The translations under genes and the position numbers were made by a program. The notes under the pieces were generated by a model. That model ran no database searches and had not been told where the DNA came from. It was given only the letters and a program-made list of their open reading frames with translations. Positions 1-12,109 of a stretch of DNA of 64,000 nt are shown here, in pieces (within the stretch, counting starts at the first letter, position 1; every line of letters starts with the position of its first letter). The stretch is from Lophium mytilinum. Its lineage: Eukaryota > Ascomycota > Dothideomycetes > Mytilinidiales > Mytilinidiaceae. The stretch lies in NCBI GenBank assembly GCA_010093605.1, contig MU004183.1, forward strand, positions 2,487,114 to 2,551,113, written 5' to 3'.

Positions 1-659
1 TATGGTACATGCGAGCATGGGAGTTATATCATTGGGAGGCGTATATGGACCTGGGCGGAGCTATGAGATGTCGATATGGGTTGTATTACGGAGTATGGAG
101 ATACCAGAGGGCAAAACGTCTTCAAGCGTGCATTTCCAGAAGTTTATAGAAGTAAAAGACCCTAGGGGAACCGAAGAGCTGTGGTTCATGTCAATAGTTT
201 TGGCGGTCGAGGAATGCATATGTTTTCGAAACCCTTCAATGTCTACTCAGAACTCGTGCATGTGCTTCGAATCACGCTTGAACGGAACATCTCTACGGAA
301 GAGCAGCAACTTGAACAGATCATCTATACATCAAAAAAACAACTCAATGAACTCCTAAGTCTAATCTATAACTCAACACCACAATCACACCGCCTCCACC
401 ATCTGAACCCACCCAGCATGCACAACTCACAAACCCCATCCCACAACTCAATTCCCACCAACCCAACCCCAGCCTCCGCGAAGCGCCACCCATCGCGCCA
501 ATGAACAGCAGATCTCCCCGCACAAACCACACCCTGCACCCGCCTATCACCAACCACCTCCGCCGCAATTTCGCGAACGCCGAGCTGGCAGGAATCCCAT
601 AACAAGTCGATTTTTCGTGCAATAATAAAGCACCTGGTCTAGTCTTGCATTAGCGCATA
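1..659. other. Left-edge region, no supported gene
   Basis: The base composition is ordinary, unlike the AT-rich block that follows. Open frames of about 60-118 codons exist on both strands, but none has a recognisable domain, splice structure or start context that I can defend. The stretch around 360-560 is C-rich on the plus strand. I cannot exclude the end of a gene that lies mostly outside the window. Confidence 0.4.
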
Positions 660-3600
660 GTTCGAGTCAGCGCTTATAAGGGGCCCCCTACCAAACTAAG
701 ACCTCTAAAGTGCTAACACCTAATGCATAATTATATATACTATAACAATAAAACGTTAATATATTCTATTTTTAAGGCTATTAAGAGAGTTATTAAGCTA
801 TATATTAAGCTATATATTATATAGAATAGTTAGAAATATAGTATATAGGCCTAAGGGCCTATAGGTAGCTACGTATTATTAGAAAACTCTATATAGCTAA
901 TTTTATATGCTAGTTCTTTATCTATTATACTTATTAGCTGTTAATTCTTTCTTAGTATGCTAAAAGCTCTAAAAGCACTAAAAAATACACCTAAAAGGGT
1001 ACTAAAAGCACTAAAAACTATACTAAAAAAGGGCCCTCTTTATGCCGCACCAGGTGCGCCTATTTCTCTTACCTAGCAGCCGCCTATTATTTCTAAGAAT
1101 TACATTTTAGGGCTAGTTTTTAGTGCTGGAGAGCTATTAAAAAAGCTATTAAATAGCTAGCCGCTAAGGCCCTTAGTAGCTAATAAGAAAGAGAAGGAGA
1201 AGCTTATAGCTTAGGTGTATTAAACTAATAAGTTTACCTCTCTACGTAGGCCTAATAAAGAGAAAGATAATACTACTAAGCTATAAGAGCCTTCTATACT
1301 TATTAAGAACCTGCCTGCCGTTTCTATTAGCTAGAATCTAATGCCTAAAGTTAATAAGATTCTATTAAAAATTATTACTAGCGCCCTGCCTAAGAGCCTC
1401 TAGATAGCTACTATTAAGGCTAAGGAAGTCCTCTACTCTAAGGCCTGCCTGCCGCGCTATCTAAAGTAATTTAGGCCGCCTAAGGCCCTGGAAGAATAGT
1501 AAGAGGATAAAGAAGCTTATCTTAGTAGAGAGAGAGATAAGAACCTTACTAAGTATAGTTCTAGAGGTTATATTTCTAGATAGAACTTACTATAGCGCAT
1601 CTTTAGCCTATTATTTACTTTTAAGCTTTTTAAGTACTATATAAAGGCTATAAATATATATATAGATATATAGCTATATACTAGAGTTATAAATTTAAGT
1701 AGCTAGTAGAAAGATATTAAAAAAAAGGCCTAGAAAAAGGTTAGCGCTACTAAGCTAATAATTTAGGTTAGAATTATTATTTATATAGGCGTATTCCGGC
1801 CGCTAAGAATAGAGAATATATAGAACCTAAAGGATAAGCTACTAATATATATAATTACTAGGTATATAAGTTATTATAGGTGGAAGTAGATTAAAAGATA
1901 TTTCTATATTTACCTAGTATATTTTTAGAGGTATAAGGCTTATAATATTACCTTACTAGGTAGTAGTACTTAGGCGAGCTTCCTAGCGTTATAATTAGCT
2001 AAGCTTATTTTAAGCTTATATTCTAACTAATTAAAATTATAGAATTAATCTGCATCTAGCGCCGCTAGTATAGCTAAGAAACCGCTAAGACGCGTATATC
2101 TATTTAAAAAGCTTTAATTCTTTATAATAATACTCTAAAATAACTTTTAATACTATATTATACCTGGATCTATAGTCTTAATTAATAAGATAATAGTGCG
2201 CTTTACCGGCTAAAGCTCTTATACTATTAAGATACCTAGAAAACCTATTTCTAAGGGCTATAAAATCTTTTCTCTCTATTAATATAGCTACTACTACACC
2301 TTCTAGTTTACCTCTAGATTTAATAGAGTATATAGCCTCTCTTAGTATACTTAAGCCCTTAATTATACTCTTAACGCTACTAGTAAGGCTATGTTTAAGC
2401 TCTATATATTACTATCTATTTATCTATAGTACTATATTCTTTACTATAATAACTACTTTACTAATATTAATCTCTTTAGCACGCTTAGGTCTATAGAAAT
2501 TGCCGCCTACAGCACTATAAGGTCTAATTTAATGCATTATCTAGCTGCGCATAAAGCTATAGATAAAGTAAAGTTATAGCTTTCTTTTAATTTATTCTCT
2601 AGAGTAGTTATATAAGCGCCCGGCGCTAAGAATAAAGTTCTATTAATTATATAGTAAGATAAGAATCTTATAAGATTTCTAACTACAGCTTATAGCACTT
2701 AATTATCTAACTATAATAATATTCTTTATTGCCGCCCGCACGCTTATATAGCGTAATTAAAGAAGATAGTTACTAAGATATAGAGTAATAATCCTCTTAA
2801 ATCTCTATATCTTTCTAAGCTTTTAATTAACTATAATAACTAGATAGGGGGTGTTAATATTTATAATTAGCTGCGTAGCTATTATAATACCTAAATTATA
2901 GCCTCTTATAACTAGATACTACTATTCTTTTAGGCTCTTAATGCGGCCATTATTAACGCCTATATACTTAGTAAAATCCTCTTCTATATAACTAGAAATG
3001 CCTTACTAAACGTGCATAGAAGGTTCTGCATCTAATTAGCGTGGAATTTAGTATAAATCGGGCACCTAAGAATGCAGAAGGACACCTTCTATTTTAACCT
3101 AGTATTAAGGTCCTCTATTATATATAAACTAGGTTAATTCTAGCCTTATTATAAGTAGTACTATTAATCTTATTATTAGCTATATATAACTAGGTATATA
3201 GTACTACTAGCTACACGCCTATAAGGCTATAGGCACGTAATTAAGAGGTTCTATTACATAAAAATATTACTTTCTAACTACTACTTTTACCGCTAGATTA
3301 AGGCTATAATAAAATCTAGCTTATAGAGGAGGTCCTTAAGAACTATATTTAGATATAAGGCATACCTTACGCCTTTCTATAGGAAGTGCATAGAGCCCTA
3401 TTATAAGCCGCTGCCGCACAAGGTTTAGATAGAAAGACTGTAGAAAATAGAAAGGCTGCGGCAGCCTACCTATTTTAAGCCTACTCTAGCCTTAATACTA
3501 TAAAAAATAAGCTATATATAATTTTTTAAAGATTCTTAATACATTAAGTATAACTTTATAAGTAGCTATTGTTAGTTTTAGTGGTAAATGCTAATAAACG
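660..3600 (+). mobile_element. RIP-degraded piggyBac-type DNA transposon
   Basis: This AT-rich block of about 2.9 kb reads, on the plus strand, as a ruined transposase of the piggyBac (DDE_Tnp_1_7) family. Near 2160-2330 the residues RFTG, SSYTIKIPRKPISKGYKIF and FTSRFNR follow the family pattern of the first catalytic region (family form DE-x-RFxGRS-x-KPxxxGxK). Near 2830-2960 residues like IGGVN-IYN-LRSYY and NAAIINAYI match the family's MGGVDxxDQ and NAYIL region. Stop codons are numerous, and the expected Asp codon of the first motif reads Asn (GAT to AAT), as TpG-to-TpA change would give. CpA and TpG are strongly depleted in favour of TpA, which is the mark of RIP. Clear terminal inverted repeats with TTAA duplications were not found, so the ends are approximate. 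It is dead. Other DDE families are less likely given the motif order. Confidence 0.75.
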
Positions 3601-5166
3601 AGAAATCCAGCCCCCTTGCACGGTGCTACGTCGTATCAGGTTTACTGCTTACGCGCACGAGCCGACGCTAGCACTTGACTTTCTATGGGATCCCATTTCC
3701 TGCTCTGAAGACGCTTCGAGTGTTTGCCCCTGATCCACCGAACACACAACCCACCTCTTCACGAATTCTAGATACGTAGCTAGAGCAAAGGAGCCTCAAG
3801 ACTAAACGCAACTTCAAAAGGCAGAAAAGTGTTTGAAACAGCTCCATCGACCATCCAAACCCTCTCACCGACCGCGGTCCGCCCTCCGGAGCAATCTCCA
3901 GCCTGGTCCTGCGACCACCGCAAGGATGCACCGCCCAGGCCCGGAGACAGCGCCTCCAACCGCCACTGGAGACATGCATAAAAATACGTTACCATACACC
4001 TCTGACCACGTAAGCGCCGCTACGCCGCAACCGTCCCCAGCACCTCAGCCAATCACCACCCACGGCGCTGACCTGACACGAAAAAACCCTGGCCAACGCG
4101 CCCGGACGCGCCGAGGCGCGTATGTAAGTGGGAGGGGGGGACGATTCTGAAAATAGAGGTGGCGGGTTGAGGGGGCAGCTGAGAGAGCTGCAGCCGTGAG
4201 GGGAAGAAGCAAAGCAAGTTGTCAATCAGCTGATGATAATGCCGATTCTTCCGGCTGTTAATTGTCTACCTTTCTCGCTGCTCCATTCCTGTGCTGAAGG
4301 GAGTGAGGGCGACGTCGCACGCAGCCGTTATGTCGCAACACGTGCCCGCGCACCAGCGCGAAACCGGACTCTCCACCGCGGTGGCGTCAGTCGTCATCGC
4401 GCCATGATCCTGCGCACTCGGCTATCTTGAATCATGATGTGATTTATAGAATCTCTTGATTTCTCGAGTTGCTGAGGGCTAGAGCCCAGAAGAGCTTCGA
4501 GCTCGGCTGTGGCCGGCTCGCTACCTGAAAAGCATATTCCCCCGTATCTACTTGATCCTGTGATCCAATCCTCCTTGAACAGATAGTTGCCGTACAGAAA
4601 TACATAATTTGTGGAATGAGAAAACAGGGTTGTGTGGTTTGGGGGCGAGACATGCGTTGTGCATTGCGGGTGAAGCGCTTCGCTAAAGCCACCCTAGCAG
4701 CGGACAGAACTTGGAAATAGGACAGGGGGAAAGGAGAATGGCAAACAAATAGCCGCCGGTGGTATCTGGCTTCAGGCGGAGCCGACTGGATGCGTGTGTC
4801 CGGTGTCGCCCTAAAGTGATTAAGATGGAGCGTTGGAAGACGGCCCCGGGTCGCTGGTGGAAACAAAAAAAGCCCAACAGTATCGCTGAATCAAGGGTGT
4901 GAGAGGACCCAACTCCGGTGCTGGAATATCAAAAACAAAAGTCGTCCCAAGTGTATTAAGCAAACGCCGTTGCTATGAGGGTTAAGGACAGCAAGAAGGT
5001 TACATGATGGAAAGGGCCGTGCGGGCGTGGGTTGCTGGACTGGCAGCATAATCTGGAATGTCCAGTGTCGTGTCGAAGTCATTAGTCGTGCGCCTCAAGC
5101 GCTGAGGGTAGGGGCAATCGTATGTGGGCATCTCCACGATGGAAACATATCCTGTCTGCATGTTGT
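3601..5166. other. Intergenic, transposon flank and downstream region of the Whi5-like gene
   Basis: The sequence returns to ordinary composition at about 3600. Open frames up to 140 codons occur on both strands but overlap one another and show no domain or splice pattern. The right part lies just downstream of the minus-strand gene ending at 5167 and may include its 3' untranslated region. I see no RNA gene. Confidence 0.4.
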
Positions 5167-6386
5167 TCATGAACAGAGCTCTCCGCCGAGGTCCATGCCC
5201 AATCCTGTCTCTACTTTGCCGACTCGGGTTCGTTCCACACCGACGTTCGGGCTGTTGCTTGTGGGTGGCAGGAGTGTGTCAAAGTTGAGTCGCTTCCGGG
5301 CTTCCCGTGCCATGAGGGGGGTCTTTCCAGTGGCAGGCGTTCGGGTCCATGGCTGAGCCATCTGTGCTGGACTAGGAGTCATGTTTAGGAACTCGGCAAA
5401 GTTCAGGTTGGCCGAAGGTGTGCTGAGGCCGAAACCAGAGAAAGGTGCCCCGCCTCCTCCTGGGGTGGACATCATGGACGACGGTAGCGGTGTCGACTTA
5501 GGCGGAGGCGTTGAAGGTGCGTAGGCACGGGGTTTGGACGTGCTGGGTTGGGCGGGTGAGGGCGAGGTGGCTAGATACATTAAAAGGTTGGCATCTTCTT
5601 CGCCTTTCATTTCGTTGCGGGAGGAGGCATTAAAAGCGCTATTACGCAGCCGGGCTGAGCGGGCGACCGCGGGGGGCGGCGTCCGTGGTGCTCGTGGAGG
5701 AGAGGACCGCAGGGAGCTTCGGACCTGAAACGATGTGATGGGAAGATCTTCATCGTCGTCTTCGGAGAGTAGTGAGGGGGAGTCTGGCACGGTTGAGGTC
5801 TCCGAGACGAAGGATAGGCTTGGGGCATGTTGAATCCGTCCGAAGTGTGCATGTCTACCATGGTATACCGGCGACGACTCAGGCAGTCTGTAGGCACTCT
5901 TCCACGAAGTAGCAGTTGTGCTTGACGTCCTGACCTTCACTCGGGCATGGTTGCTGGAGGCTGGGTATTTGGACAAGTGTCCGAGCTTCGGACGCTTGCT
6001 CTGGCCCGAACTGCTCCCTGAGCGGCGAACGTGATCTGAGAATATCGGGGCCGCAAGCGGGGAGGAGTCCAGGGCGCTATGGGGGTAGAATCGGTCGGAT
6101 ATGGTGGAGGATGCTGAGGACATGGTCTCATTGCTCGACCCTGGCCGTTTCCGCTTGAGTTCCATCTCAACTCGCGGTTCGAGTGCATCGAGACTCAAAT
6201 CCTCCCAGCCGTGCTTGATCTTCACATTGGCTAAGGCGAGGCGGTTCTGGAGGGCCCGGGTCATCTGCAGACTGAGTATCAGCACCCAATGCTTAGGAGA
6301 AGGGAGGCCGGCCGATGTACCTTTGAGACCTGGGCTCTCCGCAGAACTTTGCTGGCAACCTCAGCGGGCTGGTCGGTGGAAGCCAT
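5167..6386 (-). CDS. Whi5/Nrm1-like G1/S transcriptional repressor
   Basis: Proposed exons on the minus strand are 6386-6321 and 6264-5167, with a 56-bp intron (6320-6265; donor GTACAT, acceptor CTGCAG), giving 387 aa. Residues 23-50 (starting MTRALQNRLALANVKIKHGW, then EDLSLDALEP) match the short Whi5-like domain that binds the SBF/MBF G1/S transcription factors in yeast Whi5 and Nrm1. The rest is a disordered Ser/Pro-rich chain with many SP and TP sites, as expected of a protein controlled by cyclin-dependent kinase, and has a KRKRP-type basic patch near residue 57 that may be a nuclear signal. The start at 6386 is the first ATG in the joined frame. An upstream minus-strand frame (6812-6573) contains a TPPLTP motif typical of CDK substrates and could be an extra 5' exon, but I found no convincing splice link. 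The role is inferred from the one domain. Confidence 0.75.
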
Positions 6387-7800
6387 GCTTGCTGCAGTCA
6401 CAGAAGAGAAGGGCTGGCTCGGATGCAGAGGCAGAGGTTGCTCGCAAGCGTTTCAGGAGGGTCGGGATGCAAGCTGAGGGCGGAGGCATGCGAGGGAGAG
6501 CAGCGTTCGGGCACGGCCTCGGTGAAGAACTGGTGTATCCTGCCGTGGCTGCGGGTAGGGCCCAGGGCTGGTTTAGCCCGGCGAGGCTAGGCTGGGTGAA
6601 TTGCCGGAGCGGAGACTGAAGTGCTTTGGAGTCAGCGGAGGCGTTGGCTGCAATCTCTCGCGGGCGCCTGGTGGAAGAAGCTTCCAAGATTGAGGATTTG
6701 CGATTGGGCCGTCTCCAAAGCGACGCCGGGAGCAGGCATTTCGAGAACGATACGCCGCTAGCCCGCTGCAGCCTGACGGTACGACGGCGGTATTCAACGC
6801 CTGGGCGTGCATAACTTGTGCAGGCTTGCAGTTTAGCCGACTATTGCTTCACGGTGACAGCTCCAGGTGATGTTGACACGGCTAGATATGATAGTAGTAC
6901 TGTATAGACGATCTCGACTGCAAGGTAGTAGGATGCTAGAAATAAGCATGTACCCCCGATCGCAGCTGCTTTTCATAGATATAGGGGTCACAAATTGGAC
7001 CCCTTCGAACCCTGAATGCTCTCCCTTCCAAGGTTCTGCTATCGTGGCATTCGCTGCATTCCGTGGGCCGGCTATCTTGCCCACCGCTACCATTTCTCGG
7101 CTAGGGGCTTCGTGGGCCTCCTGTCAATCGGTGCAGGGAGCCCTGGCGCCTTAGAGCCTCCAGCCTGGCCCACCGCAACTGGAGAGACGAGTGCGGCCTC
7201 TTGCGTCATCACCCTGAAGCTGAGACTCTTCCAATCTCCCTCTGCCCACCCAGTTGCCCACGTGAAGGTCTGCCGGGCGAGGCTGCTTGGAGGCTATTCG
7301 CGGCGCTGCTCGCATTGTCCTTCTCGCAGACGCCCAGGGTCCATTCCTGGTGGTGACCGCACAACCGTTGCCGTTGGCCGTAGCACAGCAATGATAAGCG
7401 TGGCAAACGCGCGCCCTGCCCACTTGCTCCAACAGCTTCGACGAGTGCACGCACACGCAGAGATAAACCTGCCTGCCGCTAGATACGTTAATCTAGCGCC
7501 CGAACTGCTGCCGCTCCGGGCGATCCTCCACCCTCACTCACTACCTCCACGTTGGGGCCCGTCAGCGTTCTTCGTCCCTTTTTGCCTCTGCTTTTTTGGA
7601 GCTGTCTTGTGTCTCCTCCTCCGCTCGCTGCTGTCCGACCATTGTTTTCCCTGCATTGCACATACCGCAACCCTCCTGCTGTGTCCAAGCCCTGCTCCCC
7701 GCCAGCCGTCATTCGCTTTCCCCAGATCTCCATCGCATGATATCGCCCGTCGCTACCCTCTACCCACCTACTGCCAGACAGTCTTAAGTCCGCCCTCGTT
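6387..7800. promoter_or_regulatory. Divergent intergenic region between Whi5-like and metallopeptidase genes
   Basis: This 1.4-kb gap separates two genes transcribed away from each other, so it must hold both promoters and 5' leaders. The part from about 7550 to 7800 is rich in C and T on the plus strand, as is common just upstream of fungal start codons. The part at 6573-6812 may hold an additional exon of the Whi5-like gene. I saw no repeat or RNA gene. Confidence 0.4.
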
Positions 7801-10301
7801 ATGCCCTTCCTCAAGAGCCTGCGCAGAAGGTCCAAATCAAGCTTTCGTAAAGACGGTCCCTCCAGCAAGTCCGACCCGAATATCACTACCAACGGTACCA
7901 CCAACGGCAATGGCAGCATCATGCGAAACAAGTCATCGTCGACTCTCAACTCGACCCCCGGCACCTTTGGCTCGACAACGCCCCCAAGTACCCTTCCGTC
8001 AGAAGAATCCAACGGCGTGAATGGCGGAAGCCCTCCGCCGATTCCCCAGCGCCCACCAATAAGCACAAAGCGATACAGTCTCAACGTGCGTACTCCACCT
8101 TGCGCCTGACACTAGCACCCTATTGACTATAACTCTGCTATAGGGAATGAACTCCTTCGGTTCCAATGCCTCCCAGAGGTCTCTAAACACCTCGTCGCTT
8201 CTCGCGCCAAGAGTTCAATCAATAACAGATAATACTTGGGTATGGACCTGACCCATGACTCAAGTTGGATACGCTAACAGCGCCCAGACACACCAGAAGG
8301 TCCTGTTGATCTCAGGGACAATTGGCGACCCGTCACTGAAGCCGCTGGACGGCACTCTGACCTGTTGTCATCACCAAGATAGCTTCCCCCAAACCAACTG
8401 GCCTGTCCACGACTCGCACTTCAAAGCGCTAGTCCACCTACAACCTGGGCCAAATCGTCTTCGGCTCGACTTCACGTCGCCAAAGGTATCCTCCAGCACC
8501 ACCTCAATCCCGGCGCATTCCTCCTTCATCCAGATTAATTACCTCCCTCTAAACTCGTCTCCACCACTGCACTTAGCCATAATTCTTGGGAAAGACTCCC
8601 CCGGAACGTATGATGCGGTACCCGAGCGGTTGCAAAGAGAAGGGAATGGACTGGATATGGCGACTAGGAAGTTTCGCATGGCAGCATACCTGTGGCAGGC
8701 CTTCACTGGCGAGCAAATGTATCGCAATGGTCTAGGTCGTCGGTGCTTCCGGTTTGAAGAACAGTGGCAGCCCGGCACCCTTACGTACGAAGACCAAAAC
8801 ACGGGCACGATGCGAAATGAGGCCAAAATCCATATAATCAGATCTAAAAAGACCATGGCCGAGATTAGAGATCTGGATCTTGCTCAACAGTACGACAAGG
8901 CTACCAAGAAAGGCGATCTCTTTGGAATTGCTGGCGAGGCGGTGAAGGAATACTTCCAGCTCAAACCTGGGCAGAAGCATTATGTGTCGTGCTTGTTTTT
9001 GGACACTCATTGGGACCCAAAAGTAAAAACTGTTCGGGGACATGCTGCGCTTGGCGGCGGTGATGGCGACCTGCAGCTTGCTATTTTCGGGTCACATGCA
9101 CTACAAAGTTATCCAGCAAGTCTCGAAGAAGTTGTGCCCGCATTTTCGGATTGCACGAGGACTGATACTACGTACGTCGCGAACGACTGCAACGAGTCCG
9201 GGAGCAACTGGGAGGCCGCCAACATTGGCATTGGCGCCCATATGCATGAAACGGGGCATCTGTTCGGGTGTCCGCATCAAGAGAGCGGTGTCATGTTACG
9301 CGACTACGTCCGCCTCAACCGAACGTTTACATGTAGGGAACCTTACTCTACGCGCACGAAGTCTCCAGGACAGCGTCTAGTCTCTCAACAGGACGAATGC
9401 ACATGGCACAGACTAGATTGTCTACGATTTCGTTTTCACCCATGTTTCCGGCTTCCGTCTGACGTGACGCCGAGCTCGGATGGAAGCGTCCAGGTCTGGA
9501 CAGTTGATAATGGTGGAGTGCTAGTCACGGCGCCAACTGGTGTGGCATGGATTGAGCTATACACAGAAGGAGATGATCTTTGCCGGACTCACATCGAGTA
9601 CCTCGACCCGACTGGTGCTAAACCGCCTCCTGGCTACGTTTCGCTCACAGAGTCTGACCTACGAGACCGATTACCCAAGGACAAACGCAACAAGAAGCTG
9701 AAGCTGGAAATCTTCTCAGCCGGCGGAGGAAAGCATGTCGTAGAGGATTTCAGCCAACTTGCCAACACCAAGAAATGCCGTGTTCGCCTGCCGGATGGCC
9801 GATGGGGTTTCCGCGGCAGCAAGCTGGGGTTCTCCCAGATGGAAGGGTCTCAACCGCAGGAGATCATAATCGACAGCTGCCACATTCAAACCAAACTTCT
9901 CAAATCCATCAGGGTGTACCATGGATTTGCTGTGGATGGCATTGAGTTCTTTTACGAAGACTCGGAAAGCCAGCTGTTCGGGAAGAGAGGAGGAAAGGCT
10001 GGCGGGTCGGACTTTACCCTGGACACCCGAAGAGGCGAGCTCCTGATGGGCTTTTACCTTCGAGCTGGCTTGTGGATTGATGGATTACAGATCCTGACTA
10101 GTCTAGGGCGGAAGAGCGAAATCTTTGGGAACCCTACCGGCGGCAGCGGGTAAGACCAGATCCGTCACTTTTCGCTCATTTTACATCGCTAACTTTGTCT
10201 ATAGACATACCCTAATACCGCCGCGCGGGTACACCATAGCCGGCCTCTCTGGCTCCTGCGCAGGGTGGCTCGACGGCTTTTCCCTAATCATCACCCGCTG
10301 A
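7801..10301 (+). CDS. Metzincin-like zinc metallopeptidase with C-terminal jacalin-like region
   Basis: Exons are 7801-8085, 8144-8239, 8288-10149 and 10205-10301, joined by introns of 58, 48 and 55 bp with matching phases, giving 779 aa. The N-terminus (about 125 residues) is basic and Ser/Thr/Asn-rich. The central part carries HETGHLFGCPH at about residues 447-457, an exact HExxHxxGxxH metzincin zinc site, followed by a possible Met-turn (ESGVM). The C-terminal 150 residues, including the last exon ending in GYTIAGLSGSCAGWLDGF, look like a jacalin-type beta-prism. This order matches the fungal family of yeast YIL108W (Pfam Metallopep), a putative intracellular peptidase of unknown substrate. 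No signal peptide is visible. Catalysis is likely from the intact site; the biological role is unknown. Confidence 0.9.
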
Positions 10302-11137
10302 AATCATGAACACGGTTCGTTGGCGCGATGATCGTCGCTTCTGCACCGCAAGCTACCTCCTACCACCGTTCTTGGTCACGCCGGTTCCACTTTTTGCAGC
10401 GTTATGGCGAACTCGGCATCTTATCTGTACTGTACATACACCTTTTGGGCCAGGATGGTCTCCCTGCGTTGGAAGCATTTGCATTTTGCATTAACAAAAC
10501 ACCTTGCCATTCTCGGCTTTAGCTCTACGACAAACAGTGCGACTGCGTGACCAGGATGTCTCGCATGGCGGCGTTGGAGAATGGAGAATCAGATGGAGGA
10601 ATTAGATTTCTGTTAGCTGGATCGGTGGGTTCGTCCTACTAATATTGGTAATGAAGAATTTGAATAGGGGGTTCATCGGGGCTGGGGCGGCGGAATACTG
10701 GACTCTGCGAGGCAACACAGGGAGATGAATAAGATTGGAATAATAATCATGATATCAAGTCTTGGAGTGTATGCATGAACGTGATGTTTCGGAAGAGCTT
10801 GCTTCTTTATCACATGAATTTGTTTCATTGAAACAAAACTAGGGAACATGTTCCTTGCTCTAAGTAACCTTGGAACCAGCTGGAGCCACCCAAGGTTATG
10901 TTGAGAAATAATGCGCCACTGATGGACCCGTGCGGATCTCTTGGCAGACGTGGCTGTGCTCCCAATGTTCTTGACCCGCCTGCGTGGACGTCATTCACGA
11001 ACTTCCAAGGTTGAAAAACAAAGGCTCCGTCACCTCCAACCCTTTGCCCTATTTCAACCAGCCCCATATCCACCTTCATAAACAAACATCGCCTACTCAC
11101 CTACACCATACACAGTCGCTCGAGCAAGATCATCACC
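10302..11137. other. Intergenic, upstream of phosphatidylserine synthase
   Basis: No coding feature is supported in these 836 bases. The 60 bases before 11138 are rich in CA and CAC runs typical of fungal 5' leaders. The minus-strand frame at 10825-11100 has no recognisable domain. Confidence 0.4.
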
Positions 11138-12109
11138 ATGTCTCGACGAAACGGTGGCCCCAACGGCGCTGACAAGGACATCGCGGCACCAGTCAAAGAC
11201 TTGACCAAACCTGATCCGAGTAGGCAACCCGAGAACTAGACCACCTCCGCAAAGTTAACAGCCAGCAGCTCAGGACAAGCAAGCAAGACTGCTGAACTCT
11301 GATTCTGGTCACTTCTCGCTGATCCGGTACGACGCTTCCTCACAAAGCCTACCTACTGCGCAGCGCTCTAACATTCGAATAGAGCCCTACATCTTGCCGA
11401 CTTCATCACCGCCCTCAATGGTATGTTTTTACAATTTTCCGATACCCGAGCGCAATTACTGAGACTGCAACACAGGCTTCTGCGGAGTCATGTCCGTGTT
11501 CTCGTCCATGCGGTACTGTCTCGGCGATCCACATTCATATACCAACATCTATGCGGCTCTGGGATTTGTTCCTCTCGGTCTATTCTTCGACTTCATGGAC
11601 GGCAAGGTAGCAAGGTGGAGGCAGAAGTCGTCCCTCATGGGCCAGGAGCTGGACTCGCTAGCCGACCTGGTAAGCAGCCTCGACTCGCGGCGGTGAAGTC
11701 AATATCACAGCTAGAATCTAAACTAACACTGCTAATATAGGTCTCCTTTGGTGTTGGGCCGGCTGCTGCAGCCTTTGCCCTGGGAATCCGCACTCCTGTT
11801 GACCATGTCCTCCTGACCGTCTTCGTCCTATGCGGCCTGCTCCGCCTCGCTCGCTTCAACGTGACTGTCACCGCCCTTCCCAAAGACGCATCCGGGAAAT
11901 CGAAATATTTCGAAGGCACGCCAATTCCCACCTCTCTCTCGTTGGTCAGCCTTATGACATACTGGGTATCACAAGGCTGGGTTCTGGAGAATATTCCCTT
12001 TGGAACGGCCCTTACCGGCACGGCGTTCGAGTTCCACCCAGTTGTGGGCCTTTTTCTCGTGCACGGCTGCTTGATGTTAAGCAAGTCGCTTCACATACCG
12101 AAACCGTAA
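11138..12109 (+). CDS. CHO1: CDP-diacylglycerol-serine O-phosphatidyltransferase (phosphatidylserine synthase)
   Basis: This membrane enzyme of the ER transfers phosphatidyl from CDP-diacylglycerol to serine, making phosphatidylserine, the precursor of phosphatidylethanolamine. Exons are 11138-11219, 11266-11326, 11383-11420, 11476-11669 and 11741-12109, giving 247 aa. The CDP-alcohol phosphatidyltransferase signature DGxxARx8GxxxDxxxD is complete at about residues 102-124 (DGKVAR ... GQELDSLAD). The conserved [11 protein letters not shown] segment precedes it and the C-terminus [15 protein letters not shown] is typical of fungal CHO1. Several hydrophobic helices follow the active site. Exon 2 can start at 11266 or 11269 because the acceptor is CAGCAG; both keep frame. 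A strong donor-like GTAAGT lies at the stop codon, so a further tiny 3' exon cannot be ruled out. Confidence 0.95.

Noticed and set aside
620-690. Possible tRNA (tggtctagtc followed by gttcgagtc)
   Set aside because: The spacing is too short and no acceptor or T stem can be paired.
660-3600. LINE or LTR retroelement
   Set aside because: No reverse transcriptase motifs; the readable blocks fit a piggyBac transposase.
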